In this document: in pieces, positions 1 through 9,116 of the stretch
How the letters are laid out: each line of letters starts with the position of its first letter
Numbering within the stretch: position 1 is the stretch's first letter
Origin: Shouchella shacheensis
GTDB taxonomy: Bacteria > Bacillota > Bacilli > Bacillales > Bacillaceae_D
DNA: 64,000 bases
Assembly: GCF_001484965.1 (NCBI RefSeq)
Contig: NZ_LLYY01000017.1
Span: 1-64,000, forward strand
Direction of reading: 5' to 3'
Program-made: the position numbers and the translations under genes
The notes under the pieces: model-generated
Seen by the model: only the letters and a program-made list of their open reading frames with translations
What the model was told of the DNA's origin: nothing
Databases searched by the model: none

Positions 1-20
1 GGCTTTCAGCCGCAGAGCAA

Positions 21-58
21 ACCACCCGTTACCACGGGTGGTTTTGATTGTCTTTTTT
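21..58 (+). terminator. Rho-independent terminator of the gene left of the window
   Basis: An 8-bp stem (ACCACCCG at 21-28 with CGGGTGGT at 35-42) and a 6-base loop are followed by a T-rich stretch. It would end a transcript entering from the left. By synteny with B. subtilis that gene may be ndk, but it lies outside the window. Confidence 0.8.
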
Positions 59-205
59 CTTTCCACTATTAACTCAACCGCCGCCGAGGAACAAGACCTG
101 CCCCATCTCTCGACGGCCATAGTTGGAGACGCTCGAAATCAACCTTCCCCTATTTGCCTCACTCCTGTATGATAAAAACCAAGACCCTACTATCGGAGGA
201 CGCGC

Positions 206-985
206 ATGAACGATGACTATCAATTTTTCGTCAAGCAGGTACATACACTAACAGGGGTGAACTTACGACTGTATAAGCAGCCGCAGATGGAGCGTCGCCT
301 TGCGGCCCTTGGTGAGCGGTCTGGCTACGCGAATCTTCGGGCCTACGCTGAAGCTCTCTGTTCGAACCCATGGCTTGTCGAGGAATGCCTGGACAGGATG
401 ACCATCAATGTTTCCTCGTTTTACCGGAATTATGCTCGTTGGGAGCAGCTGAAAACAAGGGTTCTTCCCAAACTTCCAAACACCTCCGCGTTAAAGGTAT
501 GGAGCGCGGCTTGTTCTTCTGGGGAGGAGCCCTATACACTCGCGATGGTACTAGACGAGATGGGAATTCCACTAAAAGAAGGCAAGTTGTTCGCGACGGA
601 TCTTGACGCTAGCATGACGGAGCGAGCGGAGCAAGCGATTTATGATGAACGAGCCTTAAAGGAAATGCCCGCTTCGGTCCGGCGTGTCTATATGGACAGG
701 CGAGGGGACGGCTCGTATAAGGTGATCCCGTCGATACGATCGCGTGTTTTATTTAAGCGACTCAATCTGCTTTCCGATCCTTACCCGAGGGAATGCGACT
801 TAATCGTCTGTCGCAACGTGCTAATCTACTTTACGGAAGAAGCCAAGCAAGACATCTACAAACGCTTTGCTCGTTCGCTCGCTGTCGGCGGCGTTCTATT
901 TGTAGGCAGCACGGAGCAAATGTTTCGCCCCGAGCAGCACGGCTTTCAATCGATCGAGCCATTTTTTTACCAGAAAGTAGTTTGA
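206..985 (+). CDS. cheR: Chemotaxis protein methyltransferase CheR
   Basis: CheR transfers methyl groups from S-adenosylmethionine to glutamates of membrane chemoreceptors and so sets adaptation in chemotaxis; it acts in the cytoplasm at receptor arrays. The 259-residue protein has the N-terminal helical CheR domain (about 1-75) and a Rossmann-type methyltransferase domain with the SAM-binding stretch SAACSSGEEPYTLAM (about residue 99) and the downstream CRNVLIYF strand. Length is typical. The ATG follows a TCGGAGG ribosome site. In Bacillus species cheR stands alone just before aroC, as here, separate from the main che operon. A poor -10-like TATGAT lies at 168-173. Confidence 0.95.
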   Translation: MNDDYQFFVKQVHTLTGVNLRLYKQPQMERRLAALGERSGYANLRAYAEALCSNPWLVEECLDRMTINVSSFYRNYARWEQLKTRVLPKLPNTSALKVWSAACSSGEEPYTLAMVLDEMGIPLKEGKLFATDLDASMTERAEQAIYDERALKEMPASVRRVYMDRRGDGSYKVIPSIRSRVLFKRLNLLSDPYPRECDLIVCRNVLIYFTEEAKQDIYKRFARSLAVGGVLFVGSTEQMFRPEQHGFQSIEPFFYQKVV

Positions 986-991
986 TTTTTA

Positions 992-1020
992 AAGACATTT
1001 AGCAGGAATCATGTTATAAT
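992..1020 (+). promoter_or_regulatory. Sigma-A-type promoter of aroC
   Basis: TATAAT at 1015-1020 is preceded by TGT (extended -10) and, 17 bases upstream, by the -35-like AAGACA at 992-997. It lies in the short gap after cheR and would start the aroC-aroB-aroH transcript. Confidence 0.65.
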
Positions 1021-1080
1021 TTAACGCACAAAAGCGATAAAGCGTTGGATGGGATACATAGTAGCGAAAGGATGTTGAGC

Positions 1081-2253
1081 ATGAGGTATTTAACAGCTGG
1101 AGAATCACATGGACCACAGCTTACGACCATTATAGAAGGGGTCCCGGCTCAGCTCCAGCTTGTAGCTGAAGATATTAATGCTGAGCTTGCGCGCAGGCAA
1201 GGCGGCTATGGACGCGGCAGGCGGATGAAGATCGAGAAGGACCAAGTTCAAATCACGAGCGGCGTGCGCCACGGGAAAACCACGGGTGCTCCGATCGCCC
1301 TTGTGGTGGAGAACAAGGACTGGAAAAACTGGACAAAGGTGATGGGGGCAGCGCCCATCAGCGACGAAGAGGCAGAAAAAATCAAACGCAAAGTCACAAG
1401 GCCCCGTCCGGGTCATGCGGACTTAAATGGCGCGATCAAGTATGGCCATCGGGATATGCGCAATGTACTCGAGCGCTCGTCGGCTCGTGAGACGACGGTT
1501 CGCGTAGCTGCTGGGGCGCTCGCCAAGCAACTCTTGCGTACATTTGACATTCAAGTTGGCGGGCATGTGCTAGAAATAGGAGGAATACGCGCTGTAGATA
1601 CCTCTTATTCTTCCATGACGGATCTGCGTGAACGCTCTGAAGCATCGCCGGTCCGCTGTCTTGATGAGCAAGCGGGAGAGCAGATGATGGCAGCAATTGA
1701 CCAGGCCAAGCAGGACGGAGATTCCATTGGTGGAGTCGTTGAGGTTGTGATTGAAGGCGTGCCGATTGGGCTCGGGAGCCATGTTCAATATGACCGAAAG
1801 CTTGATGCGAAAATTGCCGCTGCTGTTATGAGCATTAACGCCTTTAAAGGCGTGGAAGTGGGCATTGGTTTTGAAGCAGCGCGGTTGCCTGGGAGCAGGG
1901 TGCACGACGAAATTACCTGGGATGAAGAACAAGGCTATAGCCGGAAAACGAACAATTTAGGAGGGTTCGAAGGTGGGATGACGAATGGGATGCCGATTGT
2001 GATTAAAGGTGTCATGAAGCCAATTCCGACCCTCTATAAACCGCTCCAAAGTGTGGACATTGATTCCAAGGAAGCTTTTTCAGCAAGCGTCGAGCGTTCC
2101 GATAGCTGTGCGGTGCCCGCGGCTTCGGTCGTCTGTGAAAATGTGGTCGCGTGGGAAGTAGCAAAAGCGCTGCTCGAATCGTTTGGCGCAGACAAAGTTG
2201 ACACGATCGCGGCCCATATTGCTCGTCATAATGAGGAAGCGAGGGAATTTTAA
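1081..2253 (+). CDS. aroC: Chorismate synthase
   Basis: Converts 5-enolpyruvylshikimate-3-phosphate to chorismate, the last common step of aromatic amino acid synthesis, using reduced flavin. The 390-residue protein begins [12 protein letters not shown], the conserved N-terminal signature of the family, and contains [20 protein letters not shown] (about 105-125), also diagnostic. An upstream in-frame ATG at 1045 exists, but the start at 1081 has the ribosome site GAAAGGATG and fits the family start. First gene of the aro/trp supra-operon; aroB follows after 3 bases. In B. subtilis nomenclature this gene is called aroF. Confidence 0.97.
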   Translation: MRYLTAGESHGPQLTTIIEGVPAQLQLVAEDINAELARRQGGYGRGRRMKIEKDQVQITSGVRHGKTTGAPIALVVENKDWKNWTKVMGAAPISDEEAEKIKRKVTRPRPGHADLNGAIKYGHRDMRNVLERSSARETTVRVAAGALAKQLLRTFDIQVGGHVLEIGGIRAVDTSYSSMTDLRERSEASPVRCLDEQAGEQMMAAIDQAKQDGDSIGGVVEVVIEGVPIGLGSHVQYDRKLDAKIAAAVMSINAFKGVEVGIGFEAARLPGSRVHDEITWDEEQGYSRKTNNLGGFEGGMTNGMPIVIKGVMKPIPTLYKPLQSVDIDSKEAFSASVERSDSCAVPAASVVCENVVAWEVAKALLESFGADKVDTIAAHIARHNEEAREF

Positions 2254-2256
2254 GCC

Positions 2257-3333
2257 ATGCGTGTGCCTGTATTAACGCCATCAAAATCGTATGACGTGCA
2301 GATTGAGTCAGGGATAGCGCAAAAAGCAGGTGAGATCATTGCACGTCTTGCCCCGGCTTCATCGTACTTTGTGATCACCGACCAGGAAGTGGCGTCTCGC
2401 TATTTGGATCAAGTACTTGAGAGCTTTGAAGAGACGGTGCCGGTGTATTCGGCCGTGATTGAAGCGGGAGAAGCCTCCAAGTCTTTTCAAAGTTACGAGC
2501 AGCTGCTGCAAGCAGCGCTTTCCTCTGGACTCGATCGCAAGTCGGTGGTGATTGCGCTCGGCGGGGGCGTGGTTGGCGATATTGCCGGATTTGTAGCAGG
2601 GACTTATATGCGTGGGGTTCGATTTGTGCAAATGCCCACGACCCTGCTTGCCCACGATTCCAGTGTCGGTGGAAAAGTGGCGATTAACCTCCCCGCGGGA
2701 AAGAATATGGTCGGTGTCTTTCATCAGCCGGAAGCGGTTTTGTATGATACGAGCTTGCTTTACACACTCCCTGAGAAAGAATGGCGCTCTGGTTTTGCAG
2801 AAATTGTTAAATTAGGCCTCATTCGAGATTTTGCGTTTTATCAATGGCTAAACGAGCACGTAAAAAAACTGACAACGATTGAGCCGAAGAGTTTGGATGA
2901 AATGGTCCGACGAGCGATTGAAATCAAGGCAGAGATTGTGGCGGAGGATGAAAAGGAGGAGGGGATTCGTGCGTACTTGAATCTCGGTCATACGCTCGGC
3001 CATGCGCTTGAGTCTGCCCTTGGCTACGGCACGATCACTCACGGGGAAGCGATAGCGATAGGGACGCTGTTTGCCATGCGCATGAGTGAGAAGTTCAAGC
3101 CGTGTACGCTGCCGATTGCTGAGCTGACGTCTTGGTATCAAACGCTTGGCTACCAAACAGAAATGCCAGCAGGGTTGGATGCGGAGACGCTCCTCTCCCT
3201 TATGCAAAAAGACAAAAAAGCGACGGCGGGGACGATCGTGATGGTGCTTCTAGACAAGGTGGGGAGCGCGTATACAAGAGAATTGGATCAGGCGTTCGTT
3301 CGTGAATGCTTGCTAGAAGAGATGGGGGTGTGA
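2257..3333 (+). CDS. aroB: 3-dehydroquinate synthase
   Basis: Cyclises DAHP to 3-dehydroquinate, the second step of the shikimate pathway, with NAD and a divalent metal. The 358-residue protein shows the NAD-binding GGGVVGDIAGFVAGTYMRG (about 104-122), PTTLLAHDSSVGGK, and the metal-ligand histidines in the NLGHTLGHA stretch (about 247-255). The ATG starts 3 bases after the aroC stop and aroH begins 3 bases after this gene, so the three are almost certainly co-transcribed and translationally coupled. The ribosome site is weak, as expected for coupled genes. Confidence 0.97.
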   Translation: MRVPVLTPSKSYDVQIESGIAQKAGEIIARLAPASSYFVITDQEVASRYLDQVLESFEETVPVYSAVIEAGEASKSFQSYEQLLQAALSSGLDRKSVVIALGGGVVGDIAGFVAGTYMRGVRFVQMPTTLLAHDSSVGGKVAINLPAGKNMVGVFHQPEAVLYDTSLLYTLPEKEWRSGFAEIVKLGLIRDFAFYQWLNEHVKKLTTIEPKSLDEMVRRAIEIKAEIVAEDEKEEGIRAYLNLGHTLGHALESALGYGTITHGEAIAIGTLFAMRMSEKFKPCTLPIAELTSWYQTLGYQTEMPAGLDAETLLSLMQKDKKATAGTIVMVLLDKVGSAYTRELDQAFVRECLLEEMGV

Positions 3334-3336
3334 ACA

Positions 3337-3702
3337 GTGGTCAGAGGTATACGTGGAGCCACAACCGTAAGTGCAAACAATGCGGAGAAAATCATCGATT
3401 CTACAGAAGAGCTCGTCAGGGAAATGGTTAAAAAGAACGGCATTAAGCCAGAAGAGGTCGCTCAGGTCCTTGTGACAACGACAGCAGACATTGATGCGGC
3501 GTTTCCTGCCCGGGCCCTTAGAAAACTCAATGACTGGGAGCTTGTCCCAGTGATGTGCGCGAGGGAAATTTCCGTTGAAGGGAGCTTGCCTCTTTGCATT
3601 CGCGTCATGATGACGGTGAACACAACGAAGACACAGGCTGAGGTGGAACACATCTTTCTGCACGAAGCCAAGGCGCTTCGTCCGGATTTAGCGGGGCGCT
3701 AG
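3337..3702 (+). CDS. aroH: Chorismate mutase, AroH type
   Basis: Rearranges chorismate to prephenate, the branch point to phenylalanine and tyrosine. The 121-residue sequence begins MVRGIRGATTV and contains TTTADIDAAFPARALR and VMCAREISVEGSLPLCIRVM, matching the trimeric monofunctional mutase of Bacillus. Starts with GTG three bases after aroB, preceded by GGGGGTG. The family enzyme is not feedback-regulated by amino acids. It closes the first segment of the supra-operon; the trp promoter follows about 65 bases downstream. Confidence 0.96.
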   Translation: MVRGIRGATTVSANNAEKIIDSTEELVREMVKKNGIKPEEVAQVLVTTTADIDAAFPARALRKLNDWELVPVMCAREISVEGSLPLCIRVMMTVNTTKTQAEVEHIFLHEAKALRPDLAGR

Positions 3703-3765
3703 AGTCAAAGGAGCGGGGTGCATGCCACGCACAACTTCCCTGTAAAATATGGGCGCAGAATGACC

Positions 3766-3794
3766 TTGACGAGCGCGGGGGGATAAGGTACACT
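3766..3794 (+). promoter_or_regulatory. trp operon promoter
   Basis: TTGACG (3766-3771) and TACACT (3789-3794) are separated by exactly 17 bases, a good sigma-A promoter. Transcription from about 3801 would give a leader of some 210 bases before trpE, which holds the TRAP-type binding site and a terminator. This internal promoter in the aro supra-operon mirrors the B. subtilis arrangement. Confidence 0.75.
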
Positions 3795-3819
3795 ACTCGC
3801 CAAGGGTTGCCATAGAAGG

Positions 3820-3895
3820 TAGCCGCAAGAGCAGAGAGAAGACGAAAAGATGAGAATGAGCAGAGCGGAGTTCAGTTGAGCTGAGTAGTTACAAG
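3820..3895 (+). promoter_or_regulatory. TRAP binding site (GAG/NAG triplet array) in trp leader
   Basis: About eleven to twelve NAG triplets lie in a row: TAG 3820, GAG 3829, GAG 3834, AAG 3839, AAG 3847, GAG 3852, GAG 3858, GAG 3863, GAG 3868, CAG 3873, GAG 3878 and GAG 3883, with TAG 3886 and AAG 3893 as further candidates. From 3858 the spacing is a strict 5 bases, exactly what the 11-subunit tryptophan-activated RNA-binding protein (TRAP, MtrB) wraps. The 3' end overlaps the 5' arm of a potential antiterminator (ACAAGG at 3891-3896). The mtrB gene itself is not in the window. Confidence 0.85.
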
Positions 3896-3916
3896 GCAAT
3901 AGCACATCTATAGAGG

Positions 3917-3942
3917 AACCTCTTGTTTGGAAGTGGGTTTTT
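3917..3942 (+). terminator. trp leader attenuator hairpin
   Basis: AACCTCTT (3917-3924) pairs with AAGTGGGTT (3931-3939) with one bulged base and is followed by TTTTTC. CCTCTTGT in its left arm can instead pair with ACAAGG (3891-3896), which overlaps the TRAP array. When TRAP binds, that alternative pairing would be blocked and the terminator would form, shutting off trpE. Pairings were derived by hand. Confidence 0.75.
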
Positions 3943-4013
3943 CATAGTTCCATAGATCCTTGTATGTATACCCTCCCCGCTCTTCATTTTCACCACTTAA
4001 GGAGTGAGTGATT

Positions 4014-5513
4014 GTGAAGGAAACCTCTTATGAGTCATTCAGCGTTTCTTACAGCGCGTATCGCACGAGCTTCTATGTCGAGCACGTGTTTGCAGATGGC
4101 TTAACACCAATCCAAATTTTTCAAACCTTTGAACGAGAAGCGGCGTTTATCCTAGAGAGCGGTGACGCTGAATCAGAATGGGCGAACTATTCATTTATCG
4201 GGCTTACGCCGAAGTATGAGTTTATGGAGAAAGACGGGCGCTATGCGGCAACCGTTTGTCATACCGGCGAAGAGCTTGTTTCCGGTACCACATTTGAGCA
4301 AACGCTCGCGGAAACCTTTGAAATCATCAATCCAGAACCGACGGAAGGGCAGATCCCTTTTCGAGGCGGGGCGGTTGGCTTCATGAGCTACGATGCGATT
4401 GAGACAATCGAGCCAACGCTTGCTCGAGGGAGAGAGAACACCGTTCCGCACTATCATTTTTTATTTTGTGAAACGCTGCTTGCCTATGAGCATAAGTCCA
4501 AGAAATTAACCGTGATCCACCTTGTGACAAACGATCAAAAACGGGCGAAAGAAGCCTTCTATGCCGCGAAAGACAAAGTGGCCCAACTGCTCGAGCGCTT
4601 AGAGCAGCCTGAGGCGACCGGTCTGACTCGGATGACGGAAGGTCCAAAAAAGCAAGCGGTCGTTGACTCCACCTATACAAAAGAAGCGTACATGCGAGAT
4701 GTGCGAGCCATTCAGGAATACATTCGCGCAGGCGATATCTTCCAGGCGGTGCTTTCCCAACGGTTTACCGTTCCCGTTCGTGTCAGTGGGCTGCAACTAT
4801 ACCGTGTGTTGCGCTATATCAACCCATCTCCGTACATGTTCTATTTGCGTATTGGCGGCCGCGAGGTAGTGGGCAGTTCTCCGGAAAAACTCGTGCAAGT
4901 CAATGGTCGTCATGTGGAGATCCACCCGATTGCCGGCACGCGAAAACGAGGCGCCACAGAGACAGAGGATGCTCTTCTTGAAGAGGAACTGCTTGCCGAT
5001 GACAAAGAACAGGCGGAGCACCACATGCTTGTGGACCTAGCTCGCAACGACGTTGGCCGCGTTGCCACTTATGGGACGGTGTCTGTGCCAACGCTCGCAG
5101 AGATCGGCAAGTTTTCGCATGTGATGCATATTGTTTCCAAAGTCACGGGGGGGCTGGCGGAAGGCTACACCGCTTACGACGCCCTGGCAGCAGCTTTTCC
5201 GGCCGGGACATTGTCTGGCGCCCCGAAGATTCGCGCAATGGAAATCTTACAGGAACTCGAGCCGACAAGGCGCGGCCTCTACGGAGGAGCAATTGCCTAC
5301 CTTGGCTTTGACGGCAATTTAGATTCATGCATTGCGATTCGAACGATGGTTGTTGAAAACAACAAAGCCCATATTCAGGCGGGCGCCGGGATCGTCGCTG
5401 ATTCAGTGCCGGAACTTGAGTATGAGGAGACACGCAGCAAGGCCCGCGCTTTGATTCATGCGATCGAAGTGGCCGAGGAAATGTTTGCAACGGAAGAGGT
5501 GGGGCGCCCGTGA
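4014..5513 (+). CDS. trpE: Anthranilate synthase component I
   Basis: Makes anthranilate from chorismate and ammonia or glutamine. The 499-residue protein has the N-terminal regulatory part and a C-terminal chorismate-binding domain with INPSPYMFYL (the tryptophan/chorismate site region), EIHPIAGTRKRG and FPAGTLSGAPKIRAMEI. AAGGAG at 3999-4004 is 9 bases from GTG 4014, which I take as start; GTG 4008 is only 3 bases away. No trpG lies beside it; in Bacillus the glutaminase PabA from the folate operon serves both pathways, and that is the expectation here. The stop overlaps trpD by 4 bases. Regulated by the TRAP leader upstream. Confidence 0.97.
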   Translation: MKETSYESFSVSYSAYRTSFYVEHVFADGLTPIQIFQTFEREAAFILESGDAESEWANYSFIGLTPKYEFMEKDGRYAATVCHTGEELVSGTTFEQTLAETFEIINPEPTEGQIPFRGGAVGFMSYDAIETIEPTLARGRENTVPHYHFLFCETLLAYEHKSKKLTVIHLVTNDQKRAKEAFYAAKDKVAQLLERLEQPEATGLTRMTEGPKKQAVVDSTYTKEAYMRDVRAIQEYIRAGDIFQAVLSQRFTVPVRVSGLQLYRVLRYINPSPYMFYLRIGGREVVGSSPEKLVQVNGRHVEIHPIAGTRKRGATETEDALLEEELLADDKEQAEHHMLVDLARNDVGRVATYGTVSVPTLAEIGKFSHVMHIVSKVTGGLAEGYTAYDALAAAFPAGTLSGAPKIRAMEILQELEPTRRGLYGGAIAYLGFDGNLDSCIAIRTMVVENNKAHIQAGAGIVADSVPELEYEETRSKARALIHAIEVAEEMFATEEVGRP

Positions 5514-6538
5514 TCAAAGAAATGCTAACCAAATGCATGAACCACGAAACCTTGATGGAGCATGAAGCAGAAGTGCTTATGAATGCCATCATGAACGGGG
5601 AAGCGACCCCAAGCCAAATTGCAAGCATTCTTACCGTGCTGCGCTTCCGCGGCGAGACGGCGGACGAAATCACGGGATTCGCCAGAGGCATGCGCAGCTT
5701 TGCGACCGCTTTGCCTCATACACTGCCTGGTGTGATCGACACCTGTGGCACGGGAGGAGACAGCCTTGGAACGTTTAATATCTCAACGGCGACGGCTCTC
5801 GTGCTTGCCTCGCTGGATGTTCCTGTGGCGAAACATGGCAATCGTTCTGTTTCCTCCAAAAGCGGGAGTGCGGATGTTCTGGAACAGCTTGGTGTGGACA
5901 TTCAATCAAGCAGCGAAGAAGCAGCGAAACAGCTTGCTACAAACCACCTTTGCTTTTTATTTGCGCCGCTGTACCATCAGTCGATGAAACATGCGGTGAG
6001 CCCGCGTAAGGAAATTGGGTTCCGCACGATTTTCAATATCCTCGGACCGCTAACCAATCCAGCAAGAGCACAGCATCAGCTGATTGGGGTCTATGATTTT
6101 GATGTCGCCAAGAAGATGGGCGAGGCCTTGCAAAGACTCGGAACGAAACATGCGCTCCTTGTAACCGGGGCGGATGGGCTCGACGAATGTGCCATTCACG
6201 GCGAGACACAGGTGGTAGAAGTCCGGGAAGAAGAGCTGACGACCTTTACGCTCTCGCCTAAAGATGTAGGGCTCAACCGCGGACGACTCGAAGACATTCA
6301 AGTGGAAACTCCTTTTGAAAGTGCTTCGTTGATTCGCGATATCTTGCAAAACAGAGCGAATGAGGCTGCGACCTCCATTGTGGCCTTGAATGCTGGAGCA
6401 GCGCTGTACGCCGCTGACCGCGCCTCTTCCATCGCAGAAGGGGTTCATCAGGCACAGAAGGCGATCCAACAACAGCAGACGCTTCGCTACGTAGAGCGCA
6501 TGCAAGTAGAAAGAGAAGGTGCGAAACATGCTTACTAA
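5510..6538 (+). CDS. trpD: Anthranilate phosphoribosyltransferase
   Basis: Couples anthranilate to phosphoribosyl pyrophosphate. The 342-residue protein carries DTCGTGGDSLGTFNISTATA (about 79-98), the PRPP-binding glycine-rich loop, and KHGNRSVSSKSGSADVLE next to it, both family signatures. GTG start overlaps the trpE stop (GTGA), so translation is coupled. The end overlaps trpC by 11 bases. Usual length for the family. Confidence 0.97.
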   Translation: MIKEMLTKCMNHETLMEHEAEVLMNAIMNGEATPSQIASILTVLRFRGETADEITGFARGMRSFATALPHTLPGVIDTCGTGGDSLGTFNISTATALVLASLDVPVAKHGNRSVSSKSGSADVLEQLGVDIQSSSEEAAKQLATNHLCFLFAPLYHQSMKHAVSPRKEIGFRTIFNILGPLTNPARAQHQLIGVYDFDVAKKMGEALQRLGTKHALLVTGADGLDECAIHGETQVVEVREEELTTFTLSPKDVGLNRGRLEDIQVETPFESASLIRDILQNRANEAATSIVALNAGAALYAADRASSIAEGVHQAQKAIQQQQTLRYVERMQVEREGAKHAY

Positions 6539-7301
6539 CATTTTGGCAACGAAAGAGAAAGAGCTAGATTCACTCGTTTTGCCAGCGCAAGTGGAGACGA
6601 CACACTTCTCGCTAAAGAAGGCATTGCTTCAGTCCGTACACCCGCTCGGCTTAATTGCTGAGGTGAAAAAAGCATCTCCTTCCAAAGGCATCATTTGTGA
6701 GAAGTTCGAGCCGCGTCAAATTGCAATGGGATACGAAAAGGGAGGGGCAAGCGCGATTAGTGTGCTTACCGATGTTTCCTATTTTCAGGGTCATCTTTCT
6801 TATATCGAAGAAGTGAAACAGAGCGTCTCGCTTCCTGTTTTGCGCAAGGACTTTATCATCTCTCCCCTTCAAGTGGAGGAGACGGCACGCGCAGGTGCTG
6901 ATGCGCTGCTACTCATTGTCGGCGCTATCGACATCCATACGCTGCATGAGCTGTATGTAAAGGCGTATGAGAGTGGGCTGGAATGCCTAGTGGAAGTGCA
7001 TAGCGAAGAAGAGCTCAAAGAACTGCTCGCTGTGTTCACACCGGAAATAATTGGCGTGAACAACCGTGACTTAAAAACCTTCAAGACCTCTCTCACGCAA
7101 ACCGAAAAGATGGCCTCCCTCATTCCAGAGGGCGTGGTGATTGTCAGCGAAAGCGGGATCCACACGTCCGCAGACATCGAGCGTGTGCGCTCAGCAGGGG
7201 CGAAAGCGGTGCTCGTAGGTGAATCGCTGATGCGTAGTGAGGATCAGGCCGCCGCTATAACGACGTTGTTTTACGGAGAAAAGTCCGGCCATGAAGCTTA
7301 A
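6528..7301 (+). CDS. trpC: Indole-3-glycerol phosphate synthase
   Basis: Closes the indole ring to give indole-3-glycerol phosphate. The 257-residue TIM-barrel protein shows AEVKKASPSKG (about 45-55), LRKDFI (about 107-112), EVHSEEEL, GVNNRDL and SESGI, the catalytic and phosphate-binding stretches. ATG 6528 is 8 bases after GAAGG and is preferred to GTG 6519. It overlaps both neighbours by 11 bases, so it is an integral cistron of trpEDCFBA. Confidence 0.96.
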   Translation: MLTNILATKEKELDSLVLPAQVETTHFSLKKALLQSVHPLGLIAEVKKASPSKGIICEKFEPRQIAMGYEKGGASAISVLTDVSYFQGHLSYIEEVKQSVSLPVLRKDFIISPLQVEETARAGADALLLIVGAIDIHTLHELYVKAYESGLECLVEVHSEEELKELLAVFTPEIIGVNNRDLKTFKTSLTQTEKMASLIPEGVVIVSESGIHTSADIERVRSAGAKAVLVGESLMRSEDQAAAITTLFYGEKSGHEA

Positions 7302-7926
7302 ATACTGTGGGCTCCACCATGCGGACGATGTTTCGGCGGCGGCTGCGGGACGCTCGGACTACGTCGGGTTTGTGTTTGCAAAGAGCAAGCGCCAAGTCAC
7401 GCGCGACTCGGTGGCCCAGTGGCTTGCTTCCGGGCAGCTAGGGGGAAAGAAAGCCGTGGCGCTTTTCGTGCACGAAGAGCCCAAGGTGATTGCAGAAACC
7501 GTATGTGGGGTAGCGATCGATGTGATTCAGTGTCACGGAAAAGAAAATCCTGAAACGATCCAGCAGGTGAAAGAGGAGACGGGGCTACCCGTCTGGAAGG
7601 CGATCCATCATTCAAGTGACGCTTTATCCGAGATGCAACGCTTTGATGCCGTCGCCGATGGCTATGTGGTGGACTGCAACGTTGCCGATGAGTGGGGAGG
7701 GACAGGAGAATCGTTTGACTGGGCTCATGTTCCCCGCTATATCGAGGAAGGCCGGCGCCAGGGGGTGCCTATTTTCATTGCTGGAGGGATTACGCCTGAA
7801 AATATCGCTAGCCTTCTAGCCTACGATCCTGATGGGATTGATGTATCAAGCGGGATTGAAAAAGACGGACGAAAAAGTCTACAGCGGATGAGAGAGTTAG
7901 AGTCAGAAATGGGGATGAGAGCATGA
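7291..7926 (+). CDS. trpF: Phosphoribosylanthranilate isomerase
   Basis: Isomerises N-(5'-phosphoribosyl)anthranilate to its deoxyribulose form, the third step of tryptophan synthesis. The 211-residue barrel starts [14 protein letters not shown], with the catalytic Cys in the family KxCG motif, and has the catalytic Asp/phosphate-binding end [11 protein letters not shown] and DVSSGIE. ATG overlaps the trpC end by 11 bases and the stop overlaps trpB (ATGA), so expression is coupled. Confidence 0.95.
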   Translation: MKLKYCGLHHADDVSAAAAGRSDYVGFVFAKSKRQVTRDSVAQWLASGQLGGKKAVALFVHEEPKVIAETVCGVAIDVIQCHGKENPETIQQVKEETGLPVWKAIHHSSDALSEMQRFDAVADGYVVDCNVADEWGGTGESFDWAHVPRYIEEGRRQGVPIFIAGGITPENIASLLAYDPDGIDVSSGIEKDGRKSLQRMRELESEMGMRA

Positions 7927-9116
7927 CGACAATTCCAGATAAACGAGGACGATTCGGACCGTTTGGCGGCAAATACGTGCCAGAAACGTTGATGAGCGTC
8001 ATTGAGGAGCTTGAGCAAGCGCTAGAGGCAGCTACGAAGGATGAAGCGTTCCAACAAGAGCTACAAAACGAACTGCGTGAATTTGCTGGCAGAGAGACGC
8101 CCCTTACTTATGCGAAAAACCTAAGCGAAGAATTAGGAGGAGCCCGGATTTATTTGAAGCGGGAGGATTTGCTCCACACGGGCGCTCACAAGCTCAACAA
8201 TGCGATTGGGCAGGCACTGCTTGCCAAACGGATGGGCAAGAAGAAGCTCGTTGCGGAGACGGGTGCGGGGCAGCACGGAGTGGCCACAGCAACGATCGCG
8301 GCTCGTTACGGCTTGGAGTGCATCGTCTACATGGGCACGGAAGACATGCGCCGCCAAGCACTGAACGTCTTTCGCATGGAACTTCTCGGTGCCAAGGTGG
8401 TACCGGCGGAGTCCGGCAGTCAGACGCTGAAAGACGCGACAAATGAGGCGATTCGCTACTGGGTGGCAAACGCACTTGATACCTTCTACCTCATTGGCTC
8501 CGTTGTTGGTCCGCACCCCTATCCGAAAATGGTGCGAAACTTCCAGCGCATTATTGGCGATGAGGCCAAACAACAGATGCTCGAGGTCACAGGCCGGTTG
8601 CCGGATCAAACGATTGCCTGCGTCGGTGGCGGTAGCAACGCGATTGGCATGTTTTACCCGTTTCTTGAGGATGATGTAGCGCTCACGGGCGTCGAGGCAG
8701 CCGGACTTGGGGTGGAGACAAATCAGCATGCAGCCACCATTTCCAAAGGGAATCAGGGCATCATTCATGGATCGTTGACGTATTTGCTCCAGGATGAATC
8801 TGGGCAGATAACGGAACCCTATTCGATTTCTGCCGGGCTCGACTATCCGGGTGTAGGACCAGAGCACGCCTATCTTGCTCATAGCGGACGCGTGAATTAT
8901 GAATCCGTCACGGATAAAGAGGCGCTTGATGCGCTTGCCTATGTGTCGAAAAAGGAAGGCATTATCCCGGCCGTGGAGTCTGCTCACGCCCTTGCGGCAG
9001 CGATTGAAAAAGCGAAGACCATGAGCCAAGAGGAGACGGTGCTTGTCTGTTTGTCCGGGCGAGGCGATAAAGACATGCACACGCTTCATGAGCATTTCGG
9101 GGGTGAGGAGTCATGA
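7923..9116 (+). CDS. trpB: Tryptophan synthase beta chain
   Basis: PLP enzyme that condenses indole with serine. The 397-residue protein has [16 protein letters not shown] with the PLP lysine (about residue 90), [20 protein letters not shown] (phosphate-binding loop, about 234-243) and [11 protein letters not shown]. These define TrpB1, the partner of TrpA in the alpha2beta2 complex. ATGA overlaps at both ends couple it to trpF and trpA. Confidence 0.98.
   Translation: MTTIPDKRGRFGPFGGKYVPETLMSVIEELEQALEAATKDEAFQQELQNELREFAGRETPLTYAKNLSEELGGARIYLKREDLLHTGAHKLNNAIGQALLAKRMGKKKLVAETGAGQHGVATATIAARYGLECIVYMGTEDMRRQALNVFRMELLGAKVVPAESGSQTLKDATNEAIRYWVANALDTFYLIGSVVGPHPYPKMVRNFQRIIGDEAKQQMLEVTGRLPDQTIACVGGGSNAIGMFYPFLEDDVALTGVEAAGLGVETNQHAATISKGNQGIIHGSLTYLLQDESGQITEPYSISAGLDYPGVGPEHAYLAHSGRVNYESVTDKEALDALAYVSKKEGIIPAVESAHALAAAIEKAKTMSQEETVLVCLSGRGDKDMHTLHEHFGGEES

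Noticed and set aside
8133-9095. Long antisense frame of 320 codons opposite trpB
   Set aside because: It is a shadow of the GC-biased trpB coding frame; no promoter, ribosome site or family match.
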